Part shown: positions 15,691 through 22,870 of the stretch, in pieces | Layout of the letters: every line of letters starts with the position of its first letter | Position numbering within the stretch: the stretch's first letter is position 1 | Assembly (NCBI GenBank): GCA_002427045.1 | Contig: DIPO01000018.1 | Coordinates: forward strand, 61,240 to 91,739 | Direction of reading: 5' to 3' | From: Firmicutes bacterium UBA5486 | Lineage (GTDB): Bacteria > Bacillota > UBA4882 > UBA10575 | DNA: 30,500 nucleotides | Made by a program: the position numbers and the translations under genes | Notes under the pieces: model-generated | What the model saw: the letters and a program-made list of their open reading frames with translations, nothing else | Told to the model about the DNA's origin: nothing | Database searches by the model: none

Positions 15691-16065
15691 TTCAAAGCTT
15701 TTAATCCGGGCTTTATTTAGGTATTCAGTAATGGTATAGTTGGTCACTTCTTTAAAGAGGCGGCTTAAGTAACATGAGCTAATATAGACATGATCAGCTA
15801 CTTTATTTAGATTAAGTTCAGGATCACGAAAGTTATTATCTAGATAAGCCCGGGCTTTATCAACAAAATTTCTTCTAACTTTTTGTTTATGTTTATCAAT
15901 GAATTCTATAGCTTGATATGATAAATTAAGAAGCCAGGATTTTAAATCATCCAAGGTTTCAAAGGTATTGATTTGAATTAAAGGATCGAAATCCGTTCCA
16001 TAGATGCAGGAGCTAGTAGAATTGAATTGATGATCTATTAAATGAAAAGTATTTGCTGAAAACAA
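15690..16065 (-). pseudogene. Truncated AraC-family regulator remnant
   Basis: The minus-strand frame encodes KARAYLDNNFRDPELNLNKVADHVYISSCYLSRLFKEVTNYTITEYLNKARIK, given here as VADHVYISSCYLSRLFKEVT plus flanks: the first helix-turn-helix of an AraC/YesN DNA-binding domain. The second helix-turn-helix is missing. After NKARIK the frame crosses into DNA that is antisense to the binding-protein remnant. At the N-terminal side there is no ribosome binding site for the ATG at 16065, and the sequence abuts the pgmB leader, so the gene has lost both ends. AraC/YesN regulators commonly accompany sugar ABC transporters. Confidence 0.65.
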
Positions 16066-16114
16066 TATTCTGTTGTAAAATCTAAGATAGTTTAAGTAAT
16101 GAAGGAGGCTAGGA

Positions 16115-16759
16115 ATGGAAAGACGGGCTATTATTTTTGATCTGGATGGAGTAATTGTTTCTACAGATAATTGTCATTATCAGGCATGGAAAAAACTGGC
16201 TGATGAAGAAGGAATCTATTTTGATGAGGAAATTAACCAGAGACTACGCGGAGTGAGCCGGATGGATTCTCTTGAAATTATTCTAGAGCGTGCTAATCGG
16301 AACTATAGTATCGCGGAAAAAAACGAAATGGCGGAAAGAAAGAATAATTATTATCGGGATTTAATCCGGAAGTTAACTCCGGATCATATTTTGCCAGGAG
16401 TGATGAGGGTTCTTAATGGGCTTAAAAATAACGAAATCAAAATTGCCATTGGTTCTTCCAGTAAAAATACCTCTCTTATTCTAGAAAAGATTGGCTTAGA
16501 TGATTTTTTTGATGCGGTTGCTGATGGTAATGATATTGCTAAAAGCAAACCTGATCCGGAGGTGTTTCTGATTGCGGCAGAAAAATTAGGAGTTCCTCCC
16601 GAAAAATGCCTGGTAGTAGAGGATGCCAACGCTGGAGTAGAAGCAGCATTAACCGGAGGTATGGCTGTCTTGGGAGTGGGGGCAGCTGCTAATAACAAAA
16701 AGGCAACTTTAAAAGCACCTGATCTTGCTGCTGTTTCGTGGGAGGAACTTGTGAAATAA
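16115..16759 (+). CDS. pgmB: Beta-phosphoglucomutase
   Basis: This HAD-family enzyme converts beta-glucose 1-phosphate to glucose 6-phosphate. The 214 residues fit the family. Nucleophile Asp9 and acid/base Asp11 are in FDLDGVIVST. His21 and the cap motif RLRGVSRMDSL (about 44-54) are diagnostic for this enzyme. GSSSKN, KSKPDPEVF and VVEDANAGVEAA complete the HAD core. GAAGGAGG precedes the ATG. pgmB is normally encoded with a disaccharide phosphorylase and sugar transporter. Here only the decayed binding protein and regulator remain, so it may be a survivor of that locus serving a phosphorylase encoded elsewhere. Confidence 0.9.
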   Translation: MERRAIIFDLDGVIVSTDNCHYQAWKKLADEEGIYFDEEINQRLRGVSRMDSLEIILERANRNYSIAEKNEMAERKNNYYRDLIRKLTPDHILPGVMRVLNGLKNNEIKIAIGSSSKNTSLILEKIGLDDFFDAVADGNDIAKSKPDPEVFLIAAEKLGVPPEKCLVVEDANAGVEAALTGGMAVLGVGAAANNKKATLKAPDLAAVSWEELVK

Positions 16760-16781
16760 GCTATAAGGTTTTTCTTATGTT

Positions 16782-16920
16782 ATAAGGTATTACATAATTG
16801 ATTTATTTAGAATTTAATCACAAAATAAGGATCGATACTCGTCTTTTGGCTGTATCTTGGATAATCTTTATCACGAGTAATGAGCTATGAGTATCGAAAG
16901 GAGTAATTATACAGTTTTTA
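16782..16920. repeat. Dispersed palindromic repeat, copy 8 (long form)
   Basis: AAGGTATTACATAATTGATT at the left and GAGTAATTATACAGTTTTTA at the right are degenerate inverted ends. TTTAGAATTTAATCACAAAA matches copies 1 to 3. CGATACTC (16833-16840) and GAGTATCG (16889-16896) form inner arms in the same place as the inner arms of copy 2. Confidence 0.6.
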
Positions 16921-16951
16921 GAATTCTAAAATACGATTGTTTTTATCCTAT

Positions 16952-16980
16952 TTGATTAAAGTCTAAAAATTTGATATAAT
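16952..16980 (+). promoter_or_regulatory. Strong sigma-A-type promoter of the riboswitch-fapA transcript
   Basis: TTGATT (16952-16957), a 17-base spacer and a perfect TATAAT (16975-16980). Transcription would start near 16987, about 100 bases before the aptamer. Confidence 0.7.
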
Positions 16981-17089
16981 ATATATATAATATATGGTTG
17001 TTAAAGTTCATAAGTTGATACTCTCACTAGGAATTGGCTAATAAATTATCTTAATTGAAAGGGTGCCTTTAGAAATTAGACAATTCCTT

Positions 17090-17184
17090 CAAGTAAGTAT
17101 TAAGGCAAACTATAGAAAAACAAGGACACAAAGCTAGAGGTCTGTAGCACTATATGCTATGATTGCTCGGCTGCGACTACTATT
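17090..17184 (+). ncRNA. Probable cyclic di-GMP-I (GEMM-I) riboswitch aptamer
   Basis: The conserved GEMM elements occur in order: AAGGCAAAC (17102-17110), an A-rich loop with GAAA, GGACACAAAGCTAGAGGTCT (17124-17143, matching GGACGCAAAGCyAnnGGnCU), then TAGCACTATATGCTA and TGATTGCTCGGCTGC, which resemble the P2 side of Geobacter- and Clostridium-like members. The P1b stem looks weak, so boundaries are approximate. The G at the ligand-contact position appears retained in AGGC, which favours c-di-GMP over cGAMP, but my alignment is by eye. A terminator follows directly and fapA is downstream. Confidence 0.7.
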
Positions 17185-17185
17185 T

Positions 17186-17215
17186 AACCTTGTAGCTTTG
17201 CTACAAGGTTTTTTT
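17186..17215 (+). terminator. Riboswitch expression-platform terminator
   Basis: AACCTTGTAGC and GCTACAAGGTT form a perfect 11-bp stem with a TTT loop and a run of T. TAGCTTTG (17193-17200) is complementary to CAAAGCTA (17129-17136) within the aptamer, so aptamer and terminator could exclude an antiterminator pairing. On that reading ligand would turn expression off. Confidence 0.8.
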
Positions 17216-17266
17216 ATAACAGAGTTACTTGATAGAAATACTATTTTTTATTTAGGGGTGAGGTAA

Positions 17267-19093
17267 ATGGAAGATAATCAGGTAACAAAAGATCAGGATT
17301 ACAAGGATGAAGTGAATAATGGTTCTGCCTTGATTTCTTCAGATAAGGTTATTTCTATTGTTGATAATCGGATTGTTTTAAAGGTTGATCCTATTGATAA
17401 GTTTCCTGTGATACGTTCTGATAAAAAAGTTAATCTTTACGTAGATGGCAAAAAAAGAGAAGACCCTATAATTGTTTCTAACGAAGTTGAAATAACAATT
17501 GAGACTATTGACCAATCGCCGCATAGTTCGGTTGATATAAAAGTTACAAATGATAAACTAAAGGCTTATTTAATTATTAATAAGCAAGTAGGGAAGCGAT
17601 TATGCCCAATTTTGATTAAAGATCCCTACAATGTAGTGGATTTTGTGATTACTACTAAAGAAGAAGTATTAGTTGATGATAATAAAATTAATCAAGAAGA
17701 GATTAGTAAAAAAATTAGAGAATTAAATATTAAATTTGGTTTGAATAGTCAGGCAGTTTCACAAGCCATAGAAAATCCGGGAAAAAAGTTTTTAATTGCT
17801 GAGGGGAAACCACCTGTTGAGAGTATTGATGCTCGAATCGACTATGTCTTTAAAAAGCAAGACTCTCAAACCAATGAAGGAAAAACAAAACCTACAGAAG
17901 TATCAGGGAAAATAGATTATTTTGGCTTTAGGGAGATCAGTTCGGTTAGGCCGGGGCAGGTACTAGCGATCAAAAAACCTCCCAGATATGGTAAACCAGG
18001 TATTAATATTTTTGGTGAAGAGATTCCTGTACAAGAGCCAAAAGATATTGAATGGAATATCGGCGAAAGGGTTACAATTATTGGTAATAAGGCAGTAGCC
18101 CTCAAGTCGGGTAGACCAGTAATTAATAAAGGAAAACTATCAATCTTTAATATTTATTACGTAGAAAAAGATGTTGATATAAGCGTTGGGAGTATTAATT
18201 ATAATGGAGATGTTACGATTAATGGAGATGTATGTGATAATTTTAGTGTAATTGCCTCAGGTGTAATTAAAGTAGGGAGAAACGTTTCACATGCCAAAAT
18301 TGAGTCTGGCGGAAGTATTTGTATAGATGGTAGTGTAATTAGTAGTAGAATAATTGCTGGTGGTTTAGCTGCTTACCACCAACGGATTGAAAGTAATTTT
18401 CAAAATCTATATACAACGTTTGTAAAAGTTGAGAAATCAGTGTTTGCATTAAAAAAAGAGGATTTATTTAAAAAATTAAGTGAGAGGGAGCTTATATTTG
18501 GGCTTTTCGAAACCAAATATAAAAGTATTACGGAGATAATTAATGAGCTTCTAGAATATCAAGCAATATTACCAGATGATTTAAAAACACCGGAACTACT
18601 TTCTGTTATTAACGAATTAAAAATATTTCTGGATACTACTAATCTTGATATTGACCTAACTCTGCTCGGTGTCATCAAAAGAAAAGTAGGTAAAGTCTGC
18701 CGCATTTATAAAGATATTATTAATACGAAGGCTTCGATTCAGACTAGTTATATTCAAAATAGTATAGTGCAGGCTACTGGTGACATAATAATTAATAATG
18801 AAGGAGCTTTTAACTCTACTCTTGATGCTGGTGGAAAAGTAATTATTAATGGAATACCAGGCGTTTTTCGAGGTGGAAAGATTAAAGCACATAAAGCTGT
18901 TATTGTAAGGGAATTGGGGAGTATTGGCGGAAGTAGGGTAGAAGTTCAAGTTGCTGAAGATGGAAAGATAACCGCGGAGAAAGTTTATGATAATGTTTAT
19001 ATTAAAGTTGGGGGAAGGTTTATTAAGTTAAATAAAGAAATGAAGAATATTACTGCCCGTTTAGATAGCAATGGGCAGATAATTTTAACGTAG
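17267..19093 (+). CDS. FapA/DUF342 polymer-forming protein
   Basis: This 608-residue protein has the FapA (DUF342) core. PPVESIDARIDYVF (about 182-195) and the diagnostic block SSVRPGQVLAIKKPP plus RYGKPGINIFGEEIP (about 225-254) are clear. A right-handed beta-helix with repeated short strands spans about 303-365 (DVTINGDVCDNFSVIASG and SGGSICIDGSVISSR). A helical insertion follows at about 370-490, and more beta-helix follows to about 590. Family members form cytoplasmic scaffolds and some are linked to flagellar assembly. AGGGGTGAGG precedes the ATG. The upstream riboswitch suggests control by c-di-GMP. nagB follows after 62 bases with no clear terminator. Confidence 0.85.
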   Translation: MEDNQVTKDQDYKDEVNNGSALISSDKVISIVDNRIVLKVDPIDKFPVIRSDKKVNLYVDGKKREDPIIVSNEVEITIETIDQSPHSSVDIKVTNDKLKAYLIINKQVGKRLCPILIKDPYNVVDFVITTKEEVLVDDNKINQEEISKKIRELNIKFGLNSQAVSQAIENPGKKFLIAEGKPPVESIDARIDYVFKKQDSQTNEGKTKPTEVSGKIDYFGFREISSVRPGQVLAIKKPPRYGKPGINIFGEEIPVQEPKDIEWNIGERVTIIGNKAVALKSGRPVINKGKLSIFNIYYVEKDVDISVGSINYNGDVTINGDVCDNFSVIASGVIKVGRNVSHAKIESGGSICIDGSVISSRIIAGGLAAYHQRIESNFQNLYTTFVKVEKSVFALKKEDLFKKLSERELIFGLFETKYKSITEIINELLEYQAILPDDLKTPELLSVINELKIFLDTTNLDIDLTLLGVIKRKVGKVCRIYKDIINTKASIQTSYIQNSIVQATGDIIINNEGAFNSTLDAGGKVIINGIPGVFRGGKIKAHKAVIVRELGSIGGSRVEVQVAEDGKITAEKVYDNVYIKVGGRFIKLNKEMKNITARLDSNGQIILT

Positions 19094-19155
19094 TTTTTCA
19101 AACTATAGAACCTACTTTTTAGGCAAAAATTAACTAAACTAAAGGAGGTTTTTTT

Positions 19156-19884
19156 ATGCGTATTATTATCGAGAAAGATTACAAAGCCATGAGTAAAAAA
19201 GCAGCATTAATAGTGGCCAGTCAGGTTCTTTTAAAACCAAAAAGTGTTTTGGGGTTGGCGACCGGTAGTACACCATTGGGAATGTATAGGGAATTAATCG
19301 AGATGTATAAAAGAGAAGAATTAGATTTTTCTGGGATAAAAACCTTTAACTTGGATGAATATTATCATTTACCACCAGATAATCCTCAAAGTTATTATTA
19401 CTTTATGTATAATAACTTTTTTAATCATATAAATATCAAACCTGAGAATATTCGCTTGCCAAAAGGGATATCGCAAGATGTGAAAAGAGAGTGTGAAGAA
19501 TACGAAACTGCGATCGAAAAAGCAGGTGGAATTGATCTACAAGTTTTGGGGATTGGAGAGAATGGCCATATCGGATTTAATGAACCAGGAGAGCATTTAC
19601 GGGTGCAGACCCAGCTGATAAATTTAACCGATGAGACTATTAATGCCAATAGCAGGTTTTTTGAGTCTGAGGATGAAGTTCCTCGACAAGCTATTACAAT
19701 GGGATTAGGAAGCATTTTAAAAGCCCGTCGAATTTTGCTCTTAGCAAATGGTAAGAAAAAGGCTCAAGCAATTAAAAAGACTGTAAGTGGGTATCTTACT
19801 ACAAAATGTCCAGCTTCTTTTCTGCAAACGCACCCGGATGTTACTTTAATATTAGATAAAGAAGCAGCAAGCTTACTTTCATAA
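19156..19884 (+). CDS. nagB: Glucosamine-6-phosphate deaminase
   Basis: The enzyme converts glucosamine 6-phosphate to fructose 6-phosphate and ammonia in amino sugar breakdown. It is 242 residues, the short form usual in Gram-positive bacteria. ATGSTPLGMY binds phosphate, FNLDEYY carries catalytic Asp67, and GIGENGHIGFNEPG (about 132-145) contains His138 and Glu143. AAAGGAGGT precedes the ATG. No nagA is adjacent. Its position 62 bases after fapA without a strong terminator suggests cotranscription under the riboswitch. Confidence 0.95.
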   Translation: MRIIIEKDYKAMSKKAALIVASQVLLKPKSVLGLATGSTPLGMYRELIEMYKREELDFSGIKTFNLDEYYHLPPDNPQSYYYFMYNNFFNHINIKPENIRLPKGISQDVKRECEEYETAIEKAGGIDLQVLGIGENGHIGFNEPGEHLRVQTQLINLTDETINANSRFFESEDEVPRQAITMGLGSILKARRILLLANGKKKAQAIKKTVSGYLTTKCPASFLQTHPDVTLILDKEAASLLS

Positions 19885-19900
19885 AAGAGCTTTTTTATGA

Positions 19901-20028
19901 GGTAGTCGCTCACGCCGGTTACCTTAACATCACGAAGTGGTTAAAATCAAAACCGGGTGAGCCGGTAAGCTCCAGAGGCGCTTTAGTTGGTTGTTCGTGC
20001 CAGTTACTGCCCGCATACATAAAATGAT
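19901..20028. repeat. GTAGTCGC-type repeat, long copy
   Basis: GGTAGTCGCTCACGCCGGTT at the left and TTACTGCCCGCATACATAAA at the right correspond to the two ends of the 101-138 copy, separated by extra DNA containing GGGTGAGCCGG. The left half (19901-19935) and right half (19988-20028) also resemble each other (CACGCCGGTTACC versus CGTGCCAGTTACTGCCC). No coding frame is seen in the 498-base spacer 19885-20382. Confidence 0.55.
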
Positions 20029-20091
20029 GAAGATACTAGTTTAAGGTGTTTTGTTGTTAAAAACATTTTTGGTGTTTGTTGCTTAATCTAA

Positions 20092-20126
20092 AAAGGCTGT
20101 TCCTTTAATTTGGAACAGCTTTTTTA
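20092..20126 (+). terminator. Rho-independent terminator after nagB
   Basis: AAAGGCTGTTCC and GGAACAGCTTTTTT form a strong stem of about 12 bp with an 8-base loop. The run of A on the left may make it bidirectional. Confidence 0.85.
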
Positions 20127-20234
20127 GTAGAAAGCTAATAATTGTGGAAATGTTTTATTTATTTTTTTGCTCAGTTTCTATATTAGATTTTCAAAGGACT
20201 GAATAGTAAAAACAGCAAAAGAATCATAAATTAA

Positions 20235-20262
20235 TTGATATTATACTATTTTGTTATATAAT
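20235..20262 (+). promoter_or_regulatory. Promoter of the histidine kinase operon
   Basis: TTGATA (20235-20240), a 16-base spacer and a perfect TATAAT (20257-20262). The start site near 20269 rules out translation from the ATG at 20251 and supports the ATG at 20383. Confidence 0.55.
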
Positions 20263-20382
20263 TATGTATATAGTGATAAGATTCACAACATATTGCTTTT
20301 CATAGGAGTGAATCGATACGAATTAAAAAAATTTATTATATTGGTTTCAACATTTATGCTCAGGTTTGCTTGGGAGGATCAA

Positions 20383-22275
20383 ATGACTACGAATAAGCTC
20401 AAGACTAAAATTACCTTGATTATTATAATTATTATTTCTGTTACAATAGGAGCAAGCACCTGGCATAGTAGTATGCTTTTTGTACGAGAGTATAAGAAGG
20501 TTTTTAAAAATGAAGTTTTTGTAATTGGTGAGAGCCTTAAATTAAAAATTGATCGGCTATTAGCGTTAGGCATTGATATTAAAGATGTTACAGATTTTGA
20601 TATACAATGTCAGAAAGTCACAGAAAAATACAGTTATATTGATTATGCTTTGGTCGTGGATTCTACAGGAATTATTCTTTTTAAAAATGATCCTTTTCAA
20701 CAATATACGCATATAAATGATCCTTTAATCATTAATGCAATTAACTTAGGCCAAAATAGAGTAACGAGTTTTTTCGTCGCGCGTAAAAAATATTATGCTT
20801 TTAGTATCCCCTTGGAAAATAATGGCGGTCAGCCTTTGGGTGCTTTATTACTCGGAATTCCGAAAAAAGTTATTACTGAAAAAACCTCGAAGCTTGTTAT
20901 TTACTCAATTTTATTCTCTTTTATTTCTATTATCATCTCCTTGTTCCTAATAACAGTAGTGCTCACTACTTGGGTTACTAAGCCACTACTCCAATTAGAT
21001 CAGGCTGTTAGAGAGATCCGCCTGAAGGGTACTGAAGCCTTTTCAAAAATAAAAATTAAGAATAGAGATGAGATTGGACGTCTAGCTTATTCTTTTAATA
21101 GAATGGCTAAAGATCTTAAGGAAACAACTGTTTCAAAAAAATATATGGATAGTATTATCAATAGTATGACAGATGTCTTGATTGTATTAGATCCACAAAT
21201 GAAAATAAAAACAATTAATCAAGCTGTTCAAGAAATGTTGGAGTATGAGGCGGATGAAATTTTAGGAAAATCAGTAGATTTACTCTTTTTAAAGCAGAAA
21301 GAATCTTTTTTTCAGGGTAAACCTCTACTATCTTTATTTGAAAGTGGTGTACTAACCAATTATGAAACAACTTTTAAACGAAAAGATGGTGGGCGAACAC
21401 CGGTGCTCTTAAGTTGTTCAATATTAAAAGATTCTAATGGTGAAATTGAGCATCTGGTATGTACAGCTAAGGATATTACCGAAAGGAAAGAAGCCGAGCA
21501 GGTTTTAAAAAAACAAACAGAAAAATTGGCTCACTCTAATATGGAGTTACGGGAATTTACCTATATTGCTTCTCATGATCTCCAGGAACCTTTAAGAAAA
21601 ATAATTGTTTTTAGTGATCGACTCCAGGAAAAATTCAGCCATCAGTTAAGTGAGCAGGGAATAGATTATTTGAATCGGATCCATAATGCGACTAGAAGAA
21701 TGTCGAGTTTAATAAATAGCCTCTTAACCTACTCTAGGGTTACTATTAAAGCCCAACCATTTTCTATTGTAAACCTTAATAAAATAACAACAGATGTTTT
21801 ATCTAATTTAGAAATAAGGATTGAACAGAGCGGCGGTTATGTTGAGATTAGGGAGTTGGCTACTATTGAAGCTGAACCAACTCAGATGCATCAATTATTT
21901 CAAAATCTTATTAGTAATGCGTTGAAATTTCACCGTGAGGGGATTGCACCGGAGGTGAAAGTTTACTCTCGGATTATCAAGGAGAATACTAGTTGTTTAT
22001 GGACAGATGTAAAGAAGGAATATGTTGAGATTACCTTTGAAGATAATGGGATAGGCATTGATCCCAAATACCATGAGCGAATATTCGGTGTTTTTCAGCG
22101 GTTGCATGGTAAAGATAAATATGAAGGAACTGGAATTGGTTTAGCGATCTGTCAAAAAATTGTAATTAGGCATAATGGTAGGATCAAGGTTGAAAGTCAG
22201 GTTGGATCTGGAACAAAGTTTATTGTTAAACTTCCCGTAAGACAGAATAAACTGGAGGTATCAGAGAGTGACTAA
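20383..22275 (+). CDS. Membrane sensor histidine kinase (HAMP-PAS-HisKA-HATPase)
   Basis: The product is 630 residues from the ATG at 20383, which follows GGGAGG. A transmembrane helix at about 9-25 and a second at about 171-196 enclose an extracellular sensor of about 145 residues. A HAMP segment follows (VTKPLLQLDQAV...NRDEIGRLAYSFNRM). A PAS domain starts near 256 (SIINSMTDVLIVLDPQMKIK). The phospho-acceptor His398 lies in FTYIASHDLQEPLRK, a phytochrome-kinase-like H box. The ATPase domain shows QNLISNALKFH, FEDNGIGI and GTGIGLAICQKI. The next gene overlaps it by 8 bases and encodes a matching response regulator. The ligand is unknown. Confidence 0.9.
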   Translation: MTTNKLKTKITLIIIIIISVTIGASTWHSSMLFVREYKKVFKNEVFVIGESLKLKIDRLLALGIDIKDVTDFDIQCQKVTEKYSYIDYALVVDSTGIILFKNDPFQQYTHINDPLIINAINLGQNRVTSFFVARKKYYAFSIPLENNGGQPLGALLLGIPKKVITEKTSKLVIYSILFSFISIIISLFLITVVLTTWVTKPLLQLDQAVREIRLKGTEAFSKIKIKNRDEIGRLAYSFNRMAKDLKETTVSKKYMDSIINSMTDVLIVLDPQMKIKTINQAVQEMLEYEADEILGKSVDLLFLKQKESFFQGKPLLSLFESGVLTNYETTFKRKDGGRTPVLLSCSILKDSNGEIEHLVCTAKDITERKEAEQVLKKQTEKLAHSNMELREFTYIASHDLQEPLRKIIVFSDRLQEKFSHQLSEQGIDYLNRIHNATRRMSSLINSLLTYSRVTIKAQPFSIVNLNKITTDVLSNLEIRIEQSGGYVEIRELATIEAEPTQMHQLFQNLISNALKFHREGIAPEVKVYSRIIKENTSCLWTDVKKEYVEITFEDNGIGIDPKYHERIFGVFQRLHGKDKYEGTGIGLAICQKIVIRHNGRIKVESQVGSGTKFIVKLPVRQNKLEVSESD

Positions 22276-22714
22276 GACAAATAATTCTATTATTATTTTA
22301 ATTGCTGATGATGATGCTGATGATCGGTTAATGGTAAAAGAATCTTTTGAAGAAGCAAGGTTAGCTAATCCATTACACTTCGTAACTGATGGTGAAGAAC
22401 TATTAAATTATCTGCGGCGGATTGGAGAATATCAAAACTTGCAAAGCTTGCCACTTCCCGGGCTGATTTTTCTTGACTTAAATATGCCAAAAAAAGATGG
22501 ACGGGAAGCAATTAAGGAGATTAAGTCGGATCCGGTTTTCCGACGGATTCCAGTGGTTATATTTACTACTTCAAAGGCTGAAGAAGATATATTTCGTACC
22601 TATGATCTAGGGGTAAACTCTTTTATTACTAAGCCTGTGACTTTTGAAGCACTGGTTGAAACGATTAAAACAGTTACTAAGTATTGGTTAGAAATAGTCG
22701 AGCTTCCAGTTTGA
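22268..22714 (+). CDS. Rcp1-like single-domain response regulator
   Basis: This 148-residue receiver domain has no output domain. It shows the acidic pocket ADDDADD (about 13-19), phospho-acceptor Asp70 in IFLDLNMPKKDG, Thr100 and Lys122 in FITKP. The long loop after helix 2 (RRIGEYQNLQSLPLPG) is typical of regulators paired with phytochrome-type kinases. It starts at the GTG at 22268 with GGAGGT upstream and overlaps the kinase gene, so the two are translationally coupled partners. It may pass the signal by phosphotransfer or protein contact, possibly to the GGDEF-EAL protein downstream. Confidence 0.9.
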   Translation: MTKTNNSIIILIADDDADDRLMVKESFEEARLANPLHFVTDGEELLNYLRRIGEYQNLQSLPLPGLIFLDLNMPKKDGREAIKEIKSDPVFRRIPVVIFTTSKAEEDIFRTYDLGVNSFITKPVTFEALVETIKTVTKYWLEIVELPV

Positions 22715-22721
22715 CTTTTTA

Positions 22722-22846
22722 GGTTATGAAATTGCATAATTTGTCTAATTTAGCGAGAACAATGCTTGAAGGGTGAGAAAGGTGAGATTGGTATTCATAC
22801 ACTTTACTTAAGTGACGATCTACGAGATACATTATGCAATTTTTTT
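22722..22846. repeat. Dispersed palindromic repeat, copy 9
   Basis: GAAATTGCATAATT (22728-22742) and ATTATGCAATTTTTTT (22831-22846) are inverted ends of a 125-base element. The interior (AGCGAGAACAATGCTTGAAG) differs from the other long copies. It separates the response regulator from the GGDEF-EAL gene. Confidence 0.65.
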
Positions 22847-22870
22847 AGGTAATAAGATGGGTGTGATGAG

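Noticed and set aside
15548..15739. Intact small gene in the binding-protein remnant
   Set aside because: The frame joins a family 1 binding-protein fragment to antisense AraC sequence; it is a chance frame over two remnants.
17090..17184. cGAMP-sensing GEMM-Ib riboswitch
   Set aside because: By eye, the ligand-contact position appears to be G (AAGGC), which favours c-di-GMP; not fully excluded without an alignment.
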